Below the pieces are notes generated by a model. It did no database searches and had not been told where the DNA came from. It saw only the letters and a program-made list of their open reading frames with translations. 7,460 nucleotides of DNA from Bacillota bacterium (GTDB lineage: Bacteria > Bacillota > Clostridia > Acetivibrionales > DSM-1351). This document shows, in pieces, positions 1 to 5,635 of the stretch. The stretch lies in NCBI GenBank assembly GCA_023398105.1, contig JAEWST010000130.1:1-7460 (forward strand). Direction: 5' to 3'. Position 1 is the stretch's first letter. Each line of letters opens with the position of its first letter. Made by a program: the position numbers and the translations under genes.

Positions 1-278
1 TTTTAAGAAAGATACAGGCATTTTATATACGGCACAAGCATTACAGCGTAAGCTCTAGAAAACCAAAGCCCGCAAGGGTATTAACAGCCAGTAATTATAT
101 AAAACACCTGTATTTATATGCAATGAGGGTCCACCTATGACAAAAAAACCTCTTGTTGCCTGTGTTGCTTGTTTTTACTTAAAAACCACTACTGGAACAC
201 CGCTTTTCCTTGCTCTTGCAACCATATCTTTAGTACCTTTACTGCTGTCAATATCTTGATGTAATGAAATTTTTCTAC
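1..278. repeat. Direct repeat R1 of a ~453-bp-period array
   Basis: This segment is nearly identical to 454-730, with a few substitutions and one single-base indel near 150. It may extend left beyond the window edge. Its right end (257-278, gatgtaatgaaatttttctac) is the first half of a hairpin module that is complete in the second copy at 709-766; here it breaks off after the left stem arm. I see no convincing gene. A plus-strand ORF at 137-259 and a minus-strand ORF at 175-282 are both short and lack a good SD. The nature of the repeat is unknown. Confidence 0.9.
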
Positions 279-453
279 TCATTTCAATATTTTTATTTCA
301 AAGTACAAACTTTCTGCTTTTAACATTTATTCGGCATCCCTTACAAGCACAGCGTAAAGCCTTTTTAGGACTTCGCAACGGAATTAAAGCCAGTATCAAA
401 CTTAAAAACCCTTACATTTACCGTAATAGACACTGTTACATCAAGTGTAAAAG
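279..453. repeat. Spacer between R1 and R2 with a diverged copy of part of the repeat
   Basis: Stretches in this spacer align with the inside of R1/R2. The acagcgtaa at 350-358 and the gccagta at 389-395 recur in the same order at 43-51/87-93 and again in R2, and the following ttaaaaaccc...cgtaa resembles ataaaacacc...gcaa in R1. The region therefore looks like an older, more diverged copy of the same unit. On the minus strand both the diverged and the recent copies give a loosely similar reading (IPLRS/IPLRA followed by LRC), but stops interrupt it, so I do not call a gene. Confidence 0.55.
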
Positions 454-730
454 TTTTAAGAAAGATACAGGCATTTTATATACGGCACAAGCATTACAGC
501 GTAAGCTCTAGAAAACCAAAGCCCGCAAGGGTATTAACAGCCAGTAATTATATAAAATACCTGTATTTATATGCAATGAGGATTCACCTATAACAAAAAA
601 ACTCTTGTTGCCTGTGTTGATTGTTTTTACTTAAAAGCCACTACTGGAACACCGCTTTTCCTTGCTTTTGCAACCATATCGTTAGTACCTTTACTGCTGT
701 CAATATCTTGATGTAATGAAATTTTTCTAC
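454..730. repeat. Direct repeat R2 of the array
   Basis: Second near-identical copy of the unit at 1-278, offset by 453 bp. It lacks one base of a run near 600 and the ATG that R1 has at 137 (ATA here). Unlike R1 it runs on into an intact hairpin and the conserved tail that ends in ggcgttataa at 766. The high identity of R1 and R2 points to recent duplication or gene conversion. Confidence 0.9.
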
Positions 731-746
731 AATCGAAAAATTTCAT
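627..746 (-). pseudogene. Possible 39-aa minus-strand ORF in R2, counterpart of one in R1
   Basis: Read on the minus strand from an ATG at 746-744, this ORF encodes 39 residues ending in SGVPVVAFK. The R1 counterpart (282 down to 175, 35 aa) ends in SGVPVVVFK. The two copies differ by three substitutions in the shared part and no indel. The reading KG-T-DMVA-ARKSGVPVV looks like the tail of a small Rossmann-like domain (SLOG/DUF2493-type proteins have a similar KGTD...A...A...G.PV pattern), but that is a guess. There is no SD and the start lies inside the hairpin module, so it is at best a gene fragment and may be chance. Confidence 0.2.
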
Positions 747-766
747 TTTGAATCTAGGCGTTATAA
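709..766. repeat. Conserved hairpin right-end module (copy E2)
   Basis: Positions 715-727 (AATGAAATTTTTC) pair perfectly with 735-747, giving a 13-bp stem with a 7-nt loop. The tail gaatctaggcgttataa follows. The same module, with the same tail, closes structured repeat copy A (to 1114) and, with a different stem, copy B (to 3387). Its left half also ends R1 at 257-278. It behaves like a shared end of a repeat family rather than part of a gene. Nothing downstream suggests a transcription terminator for a known gene. Confidence 0.75.
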
Positions 767-957
767 AAAGAAGATAACTATATTTATTAATGACTTAATT
801 TTAATGTGACACGTTATAGAAGGGATTTGAAAATATATGTCGAATACAAATTAAAGAATTATGAAAATCGCTATTTTGTTATTTTTATGGTCTCATATTT
901 ATACTTCTTATGTTTGACATACTCATTATAATTTAATAGTATTATTTAGGTTTTATA
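767..957. other. AT-rich intergenic stretch without a visible gene
   Basis: No ORF with a ribosome binding site and no strong hairpin is visible between the end of the direct-repeat block and structured repeat copy A. Its only notable content is the promoter-like sequence at its right end (914-942). Confidence 0.6.
914..942 (+). promoter_or_regulatory. Sigma-A-type promoter pointing into structured repeat A
   Basis: A perfect -35 TTGACA (914-919) is followed by a 17-nt spacer and TAGTAT (937-942). The expected start site is near 949, only about ten bases before copy A begins. The transcript would therefore open with the repeat's hairpins, and could continue into the xylosidase leader. The alternative TATAAT at 927-932 is too close to the -35 to work with it. 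Confidence 0.55.
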
Positions 958-1114
958 TTATAACAAGGCAAAAAAATGTCCCCCACTTCTATAAGTGGCG
1001 GGTATCGCTTTGGTTTTTAGGCGGTGAGAATATATCCCGCCTCGCTTACACGCCGCTGATGTAATGAAATTTTTCTACAATTGAATAATTTCATTTTGAA
1101 TCTAGGCGTTATAA
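958..1114 (+). repeat. Structured interspersed repeat, copy A (complete, 157 bp)
   Basis: The element runs from TTATAAC (958-964) to GTTATAA (1108-1114), so its ends form a short inverted repeat. Internal structure seen: a hairpin with CCACTT (983-988) against AAGTGG (993-998), extended by CCC/GGG (980-982, 1000-1002) across a bulged C; AGGCGG (1019-1024) against CCGCCT (1037-1042); and a right-end hairpin, ATGAAATT... against the ...AATTTCAT around 1064-1094, enclosed by ACGCC (1050-1054)/GGCGT (1105-1109). The cgctttggtttt block between the first two hairpins is conserved in copies B and C. The layout recalls the structured 3' ends of IS200/IS605-type elements, but no transposase or TnpB frame is present, so a non-autonomous mobile repeat is an inference. 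Confidence 0.75.
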
Positions 1115-1527
1115 GCTATTAAACAATTATACTTTTGAGTCCTTAAAATATAGTATTTGTTTTTTACTAGTTGCGGGCGGTTTTAGTATTGATGGACTTT
1201 TATATGCATAAGTTGATTGTTTAAATTGGAATTAAAGCAATACATTAATAATTACCCCAAATAGAATCCCTATAGCTGTAGAATGGAAAGGATATTTCCC
1301 TTTGTAGCTTAGAGGACAGTTCATTAAAACAAAGTGGGGTACTCTTAGGGAAAAGCAATATCGGAAAGAGAACAAGAAATCTGATTGCAATAGATGAGTG
1401 CTCAAATCAGTTAGCTTTATAAAAAGTTGATCTAAGCTTTCAAAAAGACAGATAACCTCAGCATAGCAAAGGTTATCTAAAGAGTGTTTGCCAAATTACT
1501 ATATCGGAAGTGGAAGTGGAGGTTAGT
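1115..1527 (+). promoter_or_regulatory. Long structured 5' leader upstream of the GH39 gene
   Basis: No gene is visible here. Several stems can be drawn. TACCCCA (1253-1259) pairs with TGGGGTA (1335-1341). Directly inside it CTTTGT (1300-1305) pairs with ACAAAG (1329-1334), and GGAAA (1285-1289) pairs with TTTCC (1295-1299). Further down, CTGATT (1381-1386) pairs with AATCAG (1405-1410), and AGATAACCT (1450-1458) pairs with AGGTTATCT (1470-1478), the last about 36 nt before the SD. None carries a U-run, so none is a standard terminator. I do not recognise a riboswitch class; a regulatory leader is possible but unproven. Confidence 0.35.
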
Positions 1528-3048
1528 ATGAGTAAAGAAAAAAAAATTTTGGTTAATCCAGAAATTGAGGTGCCTTTTCACAATGGAATGGATTTTTGCG
1601 TTGGAACTGGACGAATGTTTTTAGCCCTGCACAAGGAATATTATGAGCAATTAAAAATGGTACAGGACGTAATTGGCTTTAAATATATTCGAGGTCATGG
1701 TTTGTTCTTTTCTGATATGGCTATTGTTCAAAGCTATAAGGATGAAATGGGGAGAGACGCAGTTGAGTATAATTTCACCTATTTAGATAGGGTTATTGAC
1801 AGTTATTTAAGCCTTGGAATACGACCTTTCTTGGAACTGGGTTTTATGCCAGAGCACATGGCTTCTTCTGCAGAAACTACTACATTAGCATGGAAGGCAA
1901 ATATTACACCGCCAAAAAACCACAAGGATTGGACAGATTTAGTGCAGGCAACCTTAAGACATCTCCTTGAACGCTATGGAAGGGAAGAGGTACTGCAATG
2001 GCCTATTGAGGTGTGGAATGAACCAAATCAGCTGGAGTTTTGGAAGGATGCCGATATGCAGGCATATTTCACACTATATGAACATACAGCACTAGCAGTA
2101 AAGGAAGTAGAACCTGCTTTTAAAGTGGGCGGACCTGCTATCAGCGGCAACATGGATGAACTTTGGATAGGTTCTTTTCTTGAGTATGTTCGTGATAAGA
2201 AGCTTCCTTTGGATTTCATATCAAGACATAATTATATACCATATCCTCCTAATAAGCTGGGGCGTTATTCATATGTAAAGCTTAGCGATATTGATTTTTG
2301 GTTTGAGCCACTAGATAAAACAAAAGAACTAATTGATAGTTTTCCTGAATTCAGAGGAATTGATATACATATTACAGAATACAGCACTTCATACTTGCCT
2401 AATTGTACAATCCATGACACTAATCTTAATGCGGCTTATATTGCGGCTCTTTTATCACGCCTTGGCGATAAACATGTATCATATACATATTGGACCTTTA
2501 GCGATGTTTTTGAGGAAAAAGGAGTGCCTTTCACTCCGTTTCATGGTGGTTTTGGAATGGTAGCAAATAATTGTATTCCAAAGCCTACCTTTTGGACATT
2601 TGCTTTCTTTAAAAAGCTTCAGGGTAAATGTGTCTATCGTTCTGAGGAAGCAATTATTATGCAATTGTCAAACGAGAACTACCGTGGGGTGTTGTGGAAC
2701 ATAGATTTTAATTATGATGGAGAATTAATGGATATTGAGATGGAGTTTCCAGTTAAATACGAGGAGTATTGCTTAATTACGAAAACAGTCGATGAAGAGT
2801 GTTGCAATCCTCTAAAACTTTGGCATGACATGGGGGAGCCTGCAAATCTATTGCCAGAACAGACAGCTCTGTTGAAGGAACATGCGGTACCGCTGATTAA
2901 GTCAGAATGTATTGAACCAACAGAAGCTAAAATAAATATTAATATTTCATTAAAAGCTAATGCTGTTATTTATTTTGAATTGAACCGCATAGAAAGAAAG
3001 AACGATAGGGGATATTCCTATGAGAGAACTCTAAAGGGGGAGCTATAA
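1528..3048 (+). CDS. xynB: Beta-xylosidase, glycoside hydrolase family 39
   Basis: This encodes a 506-aa GH39 (alpha/beta)8-barrel glycosidase that retains configuration and releases xylose from the non-reducing end of xylo-oligosaccharides. Seen in the sequence: WNEPN with the acid/base Glu at residue 165, and HITEY with the nucleophile Glu at 284. These match the spacing of E160 and E277 in the ~500-aa Thermoanaerobacterium saccharolyticum XynB. The N-terminal barrel is followed by a beta-rich C-terminal part from about residue 380. No signal peptide is present, so it should act in the cytoplasm on imported oligosaccharides. I chose ATG 1528 because AGTGGAGG (1515-1522) lies 5 nt upstream; an in-frame GTG at 1510 would overlap that SD. 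It is monocistronic, with a structured leader before it and a long hairpin after it. No transporter or regulator is adjacent. Beta-xylosidase is the main activity of the family; some bacterial members act on other glycosides. Confidence 0.92.
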   Translation: MSKEKKILVNPEIEVPFHNGMDFCVGTGRMFLALHKEYYEQLKMVQDVIGFKYIRGHGLFFSDMAIVQSYKDEMGRDAVEYNFTYLDRVIDSYLSLGIRPFLELGFMPEHMASSAETTTLAWKANITPPKNHKDWTDLVQATLRHLLERYGREEVLQWPIEVWNEPNQLEFWKDADMQAYFTLYEHTALAVKEVEPAFKVGGPAISGNMDELWIGSFLEYVRDKKLPLDFISRHNYIPYPPNKLGRYSYVKLSDIDFWFEPLDKTKELIDSFPEFRGIDIHITEYSTSYLPNCTIHDTNLNAAYIAALLSRLGDKHVSYTYWTFSDVFEEKGVPFTPFHGGFGMVANNCIPKPTFWTFAFFKKLQGKCVYRSEEAIIMQLSNENYRGVLWNIDFNYDGELMDIEMEFPVKYEEYCLITKTVDEECCNPLKLWHDMGEPANLLPEQTALLKEHAVPLIKSECIEPTEAKININISLKANAVIYFELNRIERKNDRGYSYERTLKGEL

Positions 3049-3120
3049 TTTATATAAGATTGGACATTTTCTAAACTAATAACTAAATCTTTATAAGAAG
3101 TTCATTGTGGTAATCATACA

Positions 3121-3172
3121 AAAAGTTCCAACAACATTAATTGATTAAAAATATTAGTGTTTTGGAACTTTT
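3121..3172 (+). terminator. Long hairpin terminator after the xylosidase gene
   Basis: AAAAGTTCCAA (3121-3131) pairs perfectly with TTGGAACTTTT (3162-3172). After one bulged C the stem continues with AACATTAAT (3133-3141) against ATTAGTGTT (3153-3161), closing an 11-nt loop. The A-run before and T-run after suit bidirectional Rho-independent termination. It lies about 70 nt past the stop codon, with copy B following. Confidence 0.75.
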
Positions 3173-3202
3173 AAATTTGAGTAGACACATAAAATACGAA
3201 TG

Positions 3203-3387
3203 ATATAACGAGGCAAGAAAATGTCCCTCACTTGTTATAAGTGGAGAGCACCGCTTTGGTTTTCAGGCGATGAGAATATCTCCCCCCTCGATGAAACGCC
3301 GCTGATGTAATAGCTCGAAAATAAAGTATGTACAAACAAGGTGTATTTGTACATCGAAAAATTTTATTTTGAATCTAGGCGTTATAA
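3203..3387 (+). repeat. Structured interspersed repeat, copy B (complete, 185 bp)
   Basis: This has the same order of blocks as copy A: ATATAACGAGGC start, a tcac-tt/aagtgg-type hairpin, cgctttggtttt, aacgccgctgatgtaat, then gaatctaggcgttataa. The right-end hairpin is different in sequence and larger: AAAATAAA (3318-3325) pairs with TTTATTTT (3363-3370), and inside it ATGTACAAA (3328-3336) pairs perfectly with TTTGTACAT (3346-3354). The enclosing AACGCC (3294-3299)/GGCGTT (3378-3383) is 6 bp. It sits between the xylosidase terminator and the PAP2 promoter, in the same orientation as copy A. Confidence 0.75.
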
Positions 3388-3412
3388 AAAATATATTTTC
3401 AGAGCAAATTTG

Positions 3413-3442
3413 TTGTTAATGATGCTTGTTTGATACTATAAT
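3413..3442 (+). promoter_or_regulatory. Likely promoter of the PAP2-cyclase unit
   Basis: TTGTTA (3413-3418), an 18-nt spacer and TATAAT (3437-3442) form a plausible vegetative promoter; a second TATAAT overlaps at 3442-3447. The start site would fall near 3450, giving a very short leader before the SD at 3467-3472. The promoter begins about 25 nt past the end of structured repeat B. Confidence 0.5.
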
Positions 3443-3477
3443 ATAATATATGAATGTAACGCTAAATGGAGGCTTTT

Positions 3478-4119
3478 TTGAAAAAATTAAGATATTTACT
3501 GACAATCGTATTACCTTTAGTAGTGTTTATTTTTATTATGGTTATGGTAATTAATCAATATACCAATAAATTTGACAGCTATGTGTATTATAAAATTTCA
3601 AGTTTTATTACACCTGGTTTGACAGAGTTAATGAAACTTATTACTTTTTTTGGCTCATCAGAATTCTTAATATCTATAGCAGGAATTCTCCTTATCTTTT
3701 TATTTGCAAATAAAAATTACTCATTTAATATTTCAATGATTATTATTAATCTCATACTTTCAGCAATTATTAATGAAGGCCTAAAACGTATTATTCAAAG
3801 AAGCAGACCTGATATTTTAAGGCTTATTGATATTCACGGATATAGCTTTCCAAGCGGACATTCAATGGTTTCTATGAGTTTTTATGGCTTTCTTATTTTC
3901 TTGTGCCTTAGAAAATACAAAACAAAATGGAAATATATTACAATTTTATTATTTGCTATATTAATTCTATCTATTGGAATTAGCAGAATATACTTGGGTG
4001 TACATTTTGCAAGCGATGTTTTAGGTGGATTTTGTCTTGGTATAACATGGATAGGTGTTTTTAGTAATTTTATTGATTTGAGATATAACGAGGCAAGAAA
4101 GTGTCCCCCACTTCTATAA
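3478..4119 (+). CDS. PAP2-family membrane phosphatase
   Basis: This is a 213-aa integral membrane protein of the type 2 phosphatidic acid phosphatase superfamily (lipid phosphate or undecaprenyl-pyrophosphate phosphatases). All three signature motifs are present, numbered from the TTG start: K-x6-RP at 103-111, PSGH at 125-128, and SR-x5-H-x3-D at 169-180, with the catalytic His at 176. About six hydrophobic segments surround them (near residues 8-26, 61-76, 86-101, 127-144, 154-168, 184-199). The start is probably TTG 3478, because GGAGG (3468-3472) lies 5 nt upstream; the in-frame ATG at 3466 overlaps that SD and has none of its own. The last dozen residues (RYNEARKCPPLL) and the stop codon come from structured repeat copy C, so the native C-terminus has probably been replaced. 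The cyclase gene starts 40 nt later. The exact substrate cannot be told. Confidence 0.9.
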   Translation: MKKLRYLLTIVLPLVVFIFIMVMVINQYTNKFDSYVYYKISSFITPGLTELMKLITFFGSSEFLISIAGILLIFLFANKNYSFNISMIIINLILSAIINEGLKRIIQRSRPDILRLIDIHGYSFPSGHSMVSMSFYGFLIFLCLRKYKTKWKYITILLFAILILSIGISRIYLGVHFASDVLGGFCLGITWIGVFSNFIDLRYNEARKCPPLL

Positions 4120-4142
4120 GTGACGGGTACCGCTTTGGTTTT
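4084..4142 (+). repeat. Structured interspersed repeat, truncated copy C
   Basis: This copy has the left half of the family only: TATAACGAGGCAAGAAA, the cccccactt/aagtgacggg hairpin, and cgctttggttttc. Homology stops at 4142, and the strong SD of the next gene (GGAGGGGAGG, 4144-4153) begins at once. The copy overlaps the 3' end of the PAP2 gene, encoding its last codons, and fills almost the whole gap to the cyclase gene. Confidence 0.8.
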
Positions 4143-4159
4143 CGGAGGGGAGGAAACAA

Positions 4160-4777
4160 ATGAGCTTTATTGATTTGTCACAGACAATTGAAAACGGTAT
4201 GCCAGTATATCCTGGGGATTCAAGCATGAAATTGGTACAAACCCGAATATACAGCTTAGATAAATATAACAATCACAGGCTTGAAACTGAAATGCATGTA
4301 GGAACTCATGTGGATGGACCAATGCACATGCTAGATACAAACACATATTTATGTGACTTTGACTTGGAAAATTTTTGTGGTAAAGGGTGTATTATTCGTT
4401 CCCCGAATGAAAGTTTAATAAAGCTGAAAAATTCGCACTTTGATATTGTTAATGGGAAAGAAATTGTTCTGCTGCATACTGGAATGAACAAATACTATGG
4501 CTTAGAGGAATATTACACCAAGCATCCCATAGTAGATATGACTTTTTGTGAAATGCTGGTTAGAAATAGAATAAAAGTACTTGGCATTGATATGCCCTCA
4601 CCAGACAGATTTCCATTTGATGTTCACAAATATTTGCTGAGCCATGGTGTTTTAATTTTAGAGAACCTCACTAATTTGGAAAAAATCAATGACAAGGATA
4701 GTTTTGAAGTGATGGCTTTTCCAATGAAAATTAAGTCTGATTCATGTATGGTCAGAGCAGTAGCTAGAGTTTTATAA
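4160..4777 (+). CDS. Cyclase / kynurenine-formamidase-like metal-dependent hydrolase
   Basis: This is a 205-aa protein of the cyclase superfamily, whose members include kynurenine formamidase (KynB) and various amide or lactone hydrolases using Mn or Zn. The metal-binding signature H-x-G-T-H-x-D-x-P-x-H is complete at residues 46-56 (HVGTHVDGPMH). The second conserved block is also present: GIDMPSPD (142-149), then SHGVLILENLTNL (161-173) with His162 and Glu168 as likely further ligands or catalytic residues. Length and start motif (LSQTIENGMPVYPGD) are normal for the family. A very strong SD (4144-4153) lies 6 nt before the ATG. The gene probably shares the PAP2 transcript. No tryptophan-degradation genes are adjacent, so kynurenine formamidase should not be assumed; the substrate is unknown. 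Confidence 0.88.
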   Translation: MSFIDLSQTIENGMPVYPGDSSMKLVQTRIYSLDKYNNHRLETEMHVGTHVDGPMHMLDTNTYLCDFDLENFCGKGCIIRSPNESLIKLKNSHFDIVNGKEIVLLHTGMNKYYGLEEYYTKHPIVDMTFCEMLVRNRIKVLGIDMPSPDRFPFDVHKYLLSHGVLILENLTNLEKINDKDSFEVMAFPMKIKSDSCMVRAVARVL

Positions 4778-4843
4778 TAGCTTTTCAAATATGACTAAAA
4801 AGCCTCTGGAGAGGTTGGTATAAAGATATTACAAATACTACAT

Positions 4844-4866
4844 AGGAGGTGACTAAGTCCATGTGA
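4844..4866 (+). promoter_or_regulatory. Perfect SD followed by an AUG-UGA start-stop
   Basis: AGGAGGTGA (4844-4852) is fully complementary to the 16S rRNA anti-SD and stands 8 nt before ATG at 4861, but the very next codon is TGA (4864-4866). The ORF that follows starts at 4886 in another frame and has only weak SD-like bases of its own. Either ribosomes reinitiate about 20 nt downstream, or the SD belonged to a gene start that has since been damaged. Confidence 0.5.
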
Positions 4867-4885
4867 ATTTTTGTAAGAAATAAAC

Positions 4886-5230
4886 ATGGACATACTTATG
4901 AACAAATATCTTGAACAATTTTATGTGGAGTATAATTTATTTGAAAAAGAATATTTACCAGAAGAGGAGCAGGAAAGACTAAATTCATTAAGTGTTGATA
5001 GTGATGAACAACCTTTTGAAAAGTATGATTATGAGGCTAACGGCTCATTTGAATATCGGTTCTTTAAAAAGATACCATTAGAGTTGTCTGATATAGAACT
5101 AAATAATATTATTTTATATAATCTGTTACAGCAAACAAAAGAAGTAAATAAAAAACAGACAGTAATTAAGAATATTATGATTTTTTGGCTTATACTAACT
5201 ATTATAGTTGTTTTGTTAATAATGTTATAA
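4886..5230 (+). CDS. Small tail-anchored membrane protein of unknown function
   Basis: I do not recognise this 114-aa protein. The N-terminal ~90 residues are polar and rich in acidic and aromatic residues (YLPEEEQERL near 23-32, EKYDYEANGSFEYRFF near 45-60) and probably cytoplasmic. The last ~19 residues (96-114, NIMIFWLIL then ILV-rich) form one hydrophobic helix running to the C-terminus, as in tail-anchored proteins. Two in-frame starts exist, ATG 4886 and ATG 4898; neither has a good SD, while a perfect SD at 4844-4852 serves an AUG-UGA. An in-frame TAA at 4874 excludes a longer N-terminus. It follows the cyclase gene by 108 nt without a clear terminator, so it may be read from the same transcript. 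Confidence 0.65.
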   Translation: MDILMNKYLEQFYVEYNLFEKEYLPEEEQERLNSLSVDSDEQPFEKYDYEANGSFEYRFFKKIPLELSDIELNNIILYNLLQQTKEVNKKQTVIKNIMIFWLILTIIVVLLIML

Positions 5231-5288
5231 ATTATTTCAAACCTAAATAGATGATTTGAATACTAAATATAGGTAGGAGTATTGAAAA

Positions 5289-5539
5289 ATGTATTATGTT
5301 TATATTTTAGAATGTGGAGACAATACCCTATATGCTGGGTATACAGATGATTTAGTTAAGAGAGAAAAAGTACATAATCAGGGAAAAGGAGCTAAGTATA
5401 CCCGTGCCAGACTGCCTGTCAAATAGTGTATAGTGAAAATTTTGAAAACAAATCAGATGCAATGAAGAGAGAATACAGAATTAAGCAATTATCAAGGGAA
5501 AAAAAGGAAGAGCTAATTAGAAACAATACCAAAGCATAA
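5289..5539 (+). pseudogene. GIY-YIG nuclease-like protein, frameshifted
   Basis: The reading starts MYYVYILEC, followed by LYAGYT and KYTRARLPVK. This is the GIY-YIG domain of the small UPF0213 (YhbQ/YazA-like) family, proteins of about 80-100 aa. After residue 45 it hits TAG (5424-5426). In the next frame the reading resumes at once with IVYSENFENKSDAMKREYRIKQ and continues to TAA at 5537-5539, as expected of the family's second half. One lost base near 5421-5424 explains this, so the gene is broken by a single frameshift unless the base is a sequencing error. Y3-Y5 (the GIY position), YAGYT (the YIG position), the Arg of VKREKVHN and the downstream Glu of MKREYRI are all retained. The SD taggag (near 5274-5279) is well placed before ATG 5289. 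Confidence 0.85.
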
Positions 5540-5553
5540 TAAAAAGGTATATA

Positions 5554-5582
5554 ATGAAATCATATCAAGGATATAGTATAAT
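5554..5582 (+). promoter_or_regulatory. Probable promoter of the 140-aa gene
   Basis: TATAAT (5577-5582) is preceded after 17 nt by ATGAAA (5554-5559), a fair -35. The start site would be near 5589, about 45 nt before the ATG at 5636. Confidence 0.4.
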
Positions 5583-5635
5583 TTGTATAGTCAATAGATT
5601 GACTTTTATTATAAGAGGATTTGGGGAGGAAATTT

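Noticed and set aside
137..259. Plus-strand 40-aa ORF in R1 with a hydrophobic tail
   Set aside because: R2 has ATA in place of its start codon and a one-base indel in the frame, and the SD is poor, so the frame is not maintained.
260..510. Open plus-strand reading of about 80 codons across the R1-R2 spacer
   Set aside because: It has no plausible start codon or SD, and its composition is that of AT-rich repeat DNA.
1..766. CRISPR array
   Set aside because: There are only two long copies of ~278 bp with a 175-bp spacer, and no cas genes. The unit is far too large for a CRISPR repeat.
958..1114. Intact IS200/IS605 element or TnpB gene
   Set aside because: The hairpins and the cgctttggtttt block suggest such an element end, but no transposase or TnpB motif is found in any frame near any copy.
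1320..1350. T-box riboswitch before the GH39 gene
   Set aside because: The gtggggtactc stretch only loosely resembles the T-box antiterminator core, there is no terminator after it, and the downstream gene is not an aminoacyl-tRNA or amino-acid gene.
2028..2219. Minus-strand ORF inside the xylosidase gene
   Set aside because: It lies wholly within a confidently identified gene, has no SD, and gives no recognisable protein. The same holds for 2333-2563 (+), 2479-2664 (-), 4306-4491 (-) and 6296-6550 (-).
4802..4815. Terminator after the cyclase gene (cctctggagagg)
   Set aside because: The palindrome leaves only a 2-nt loop and has no T-run on the plus strand.
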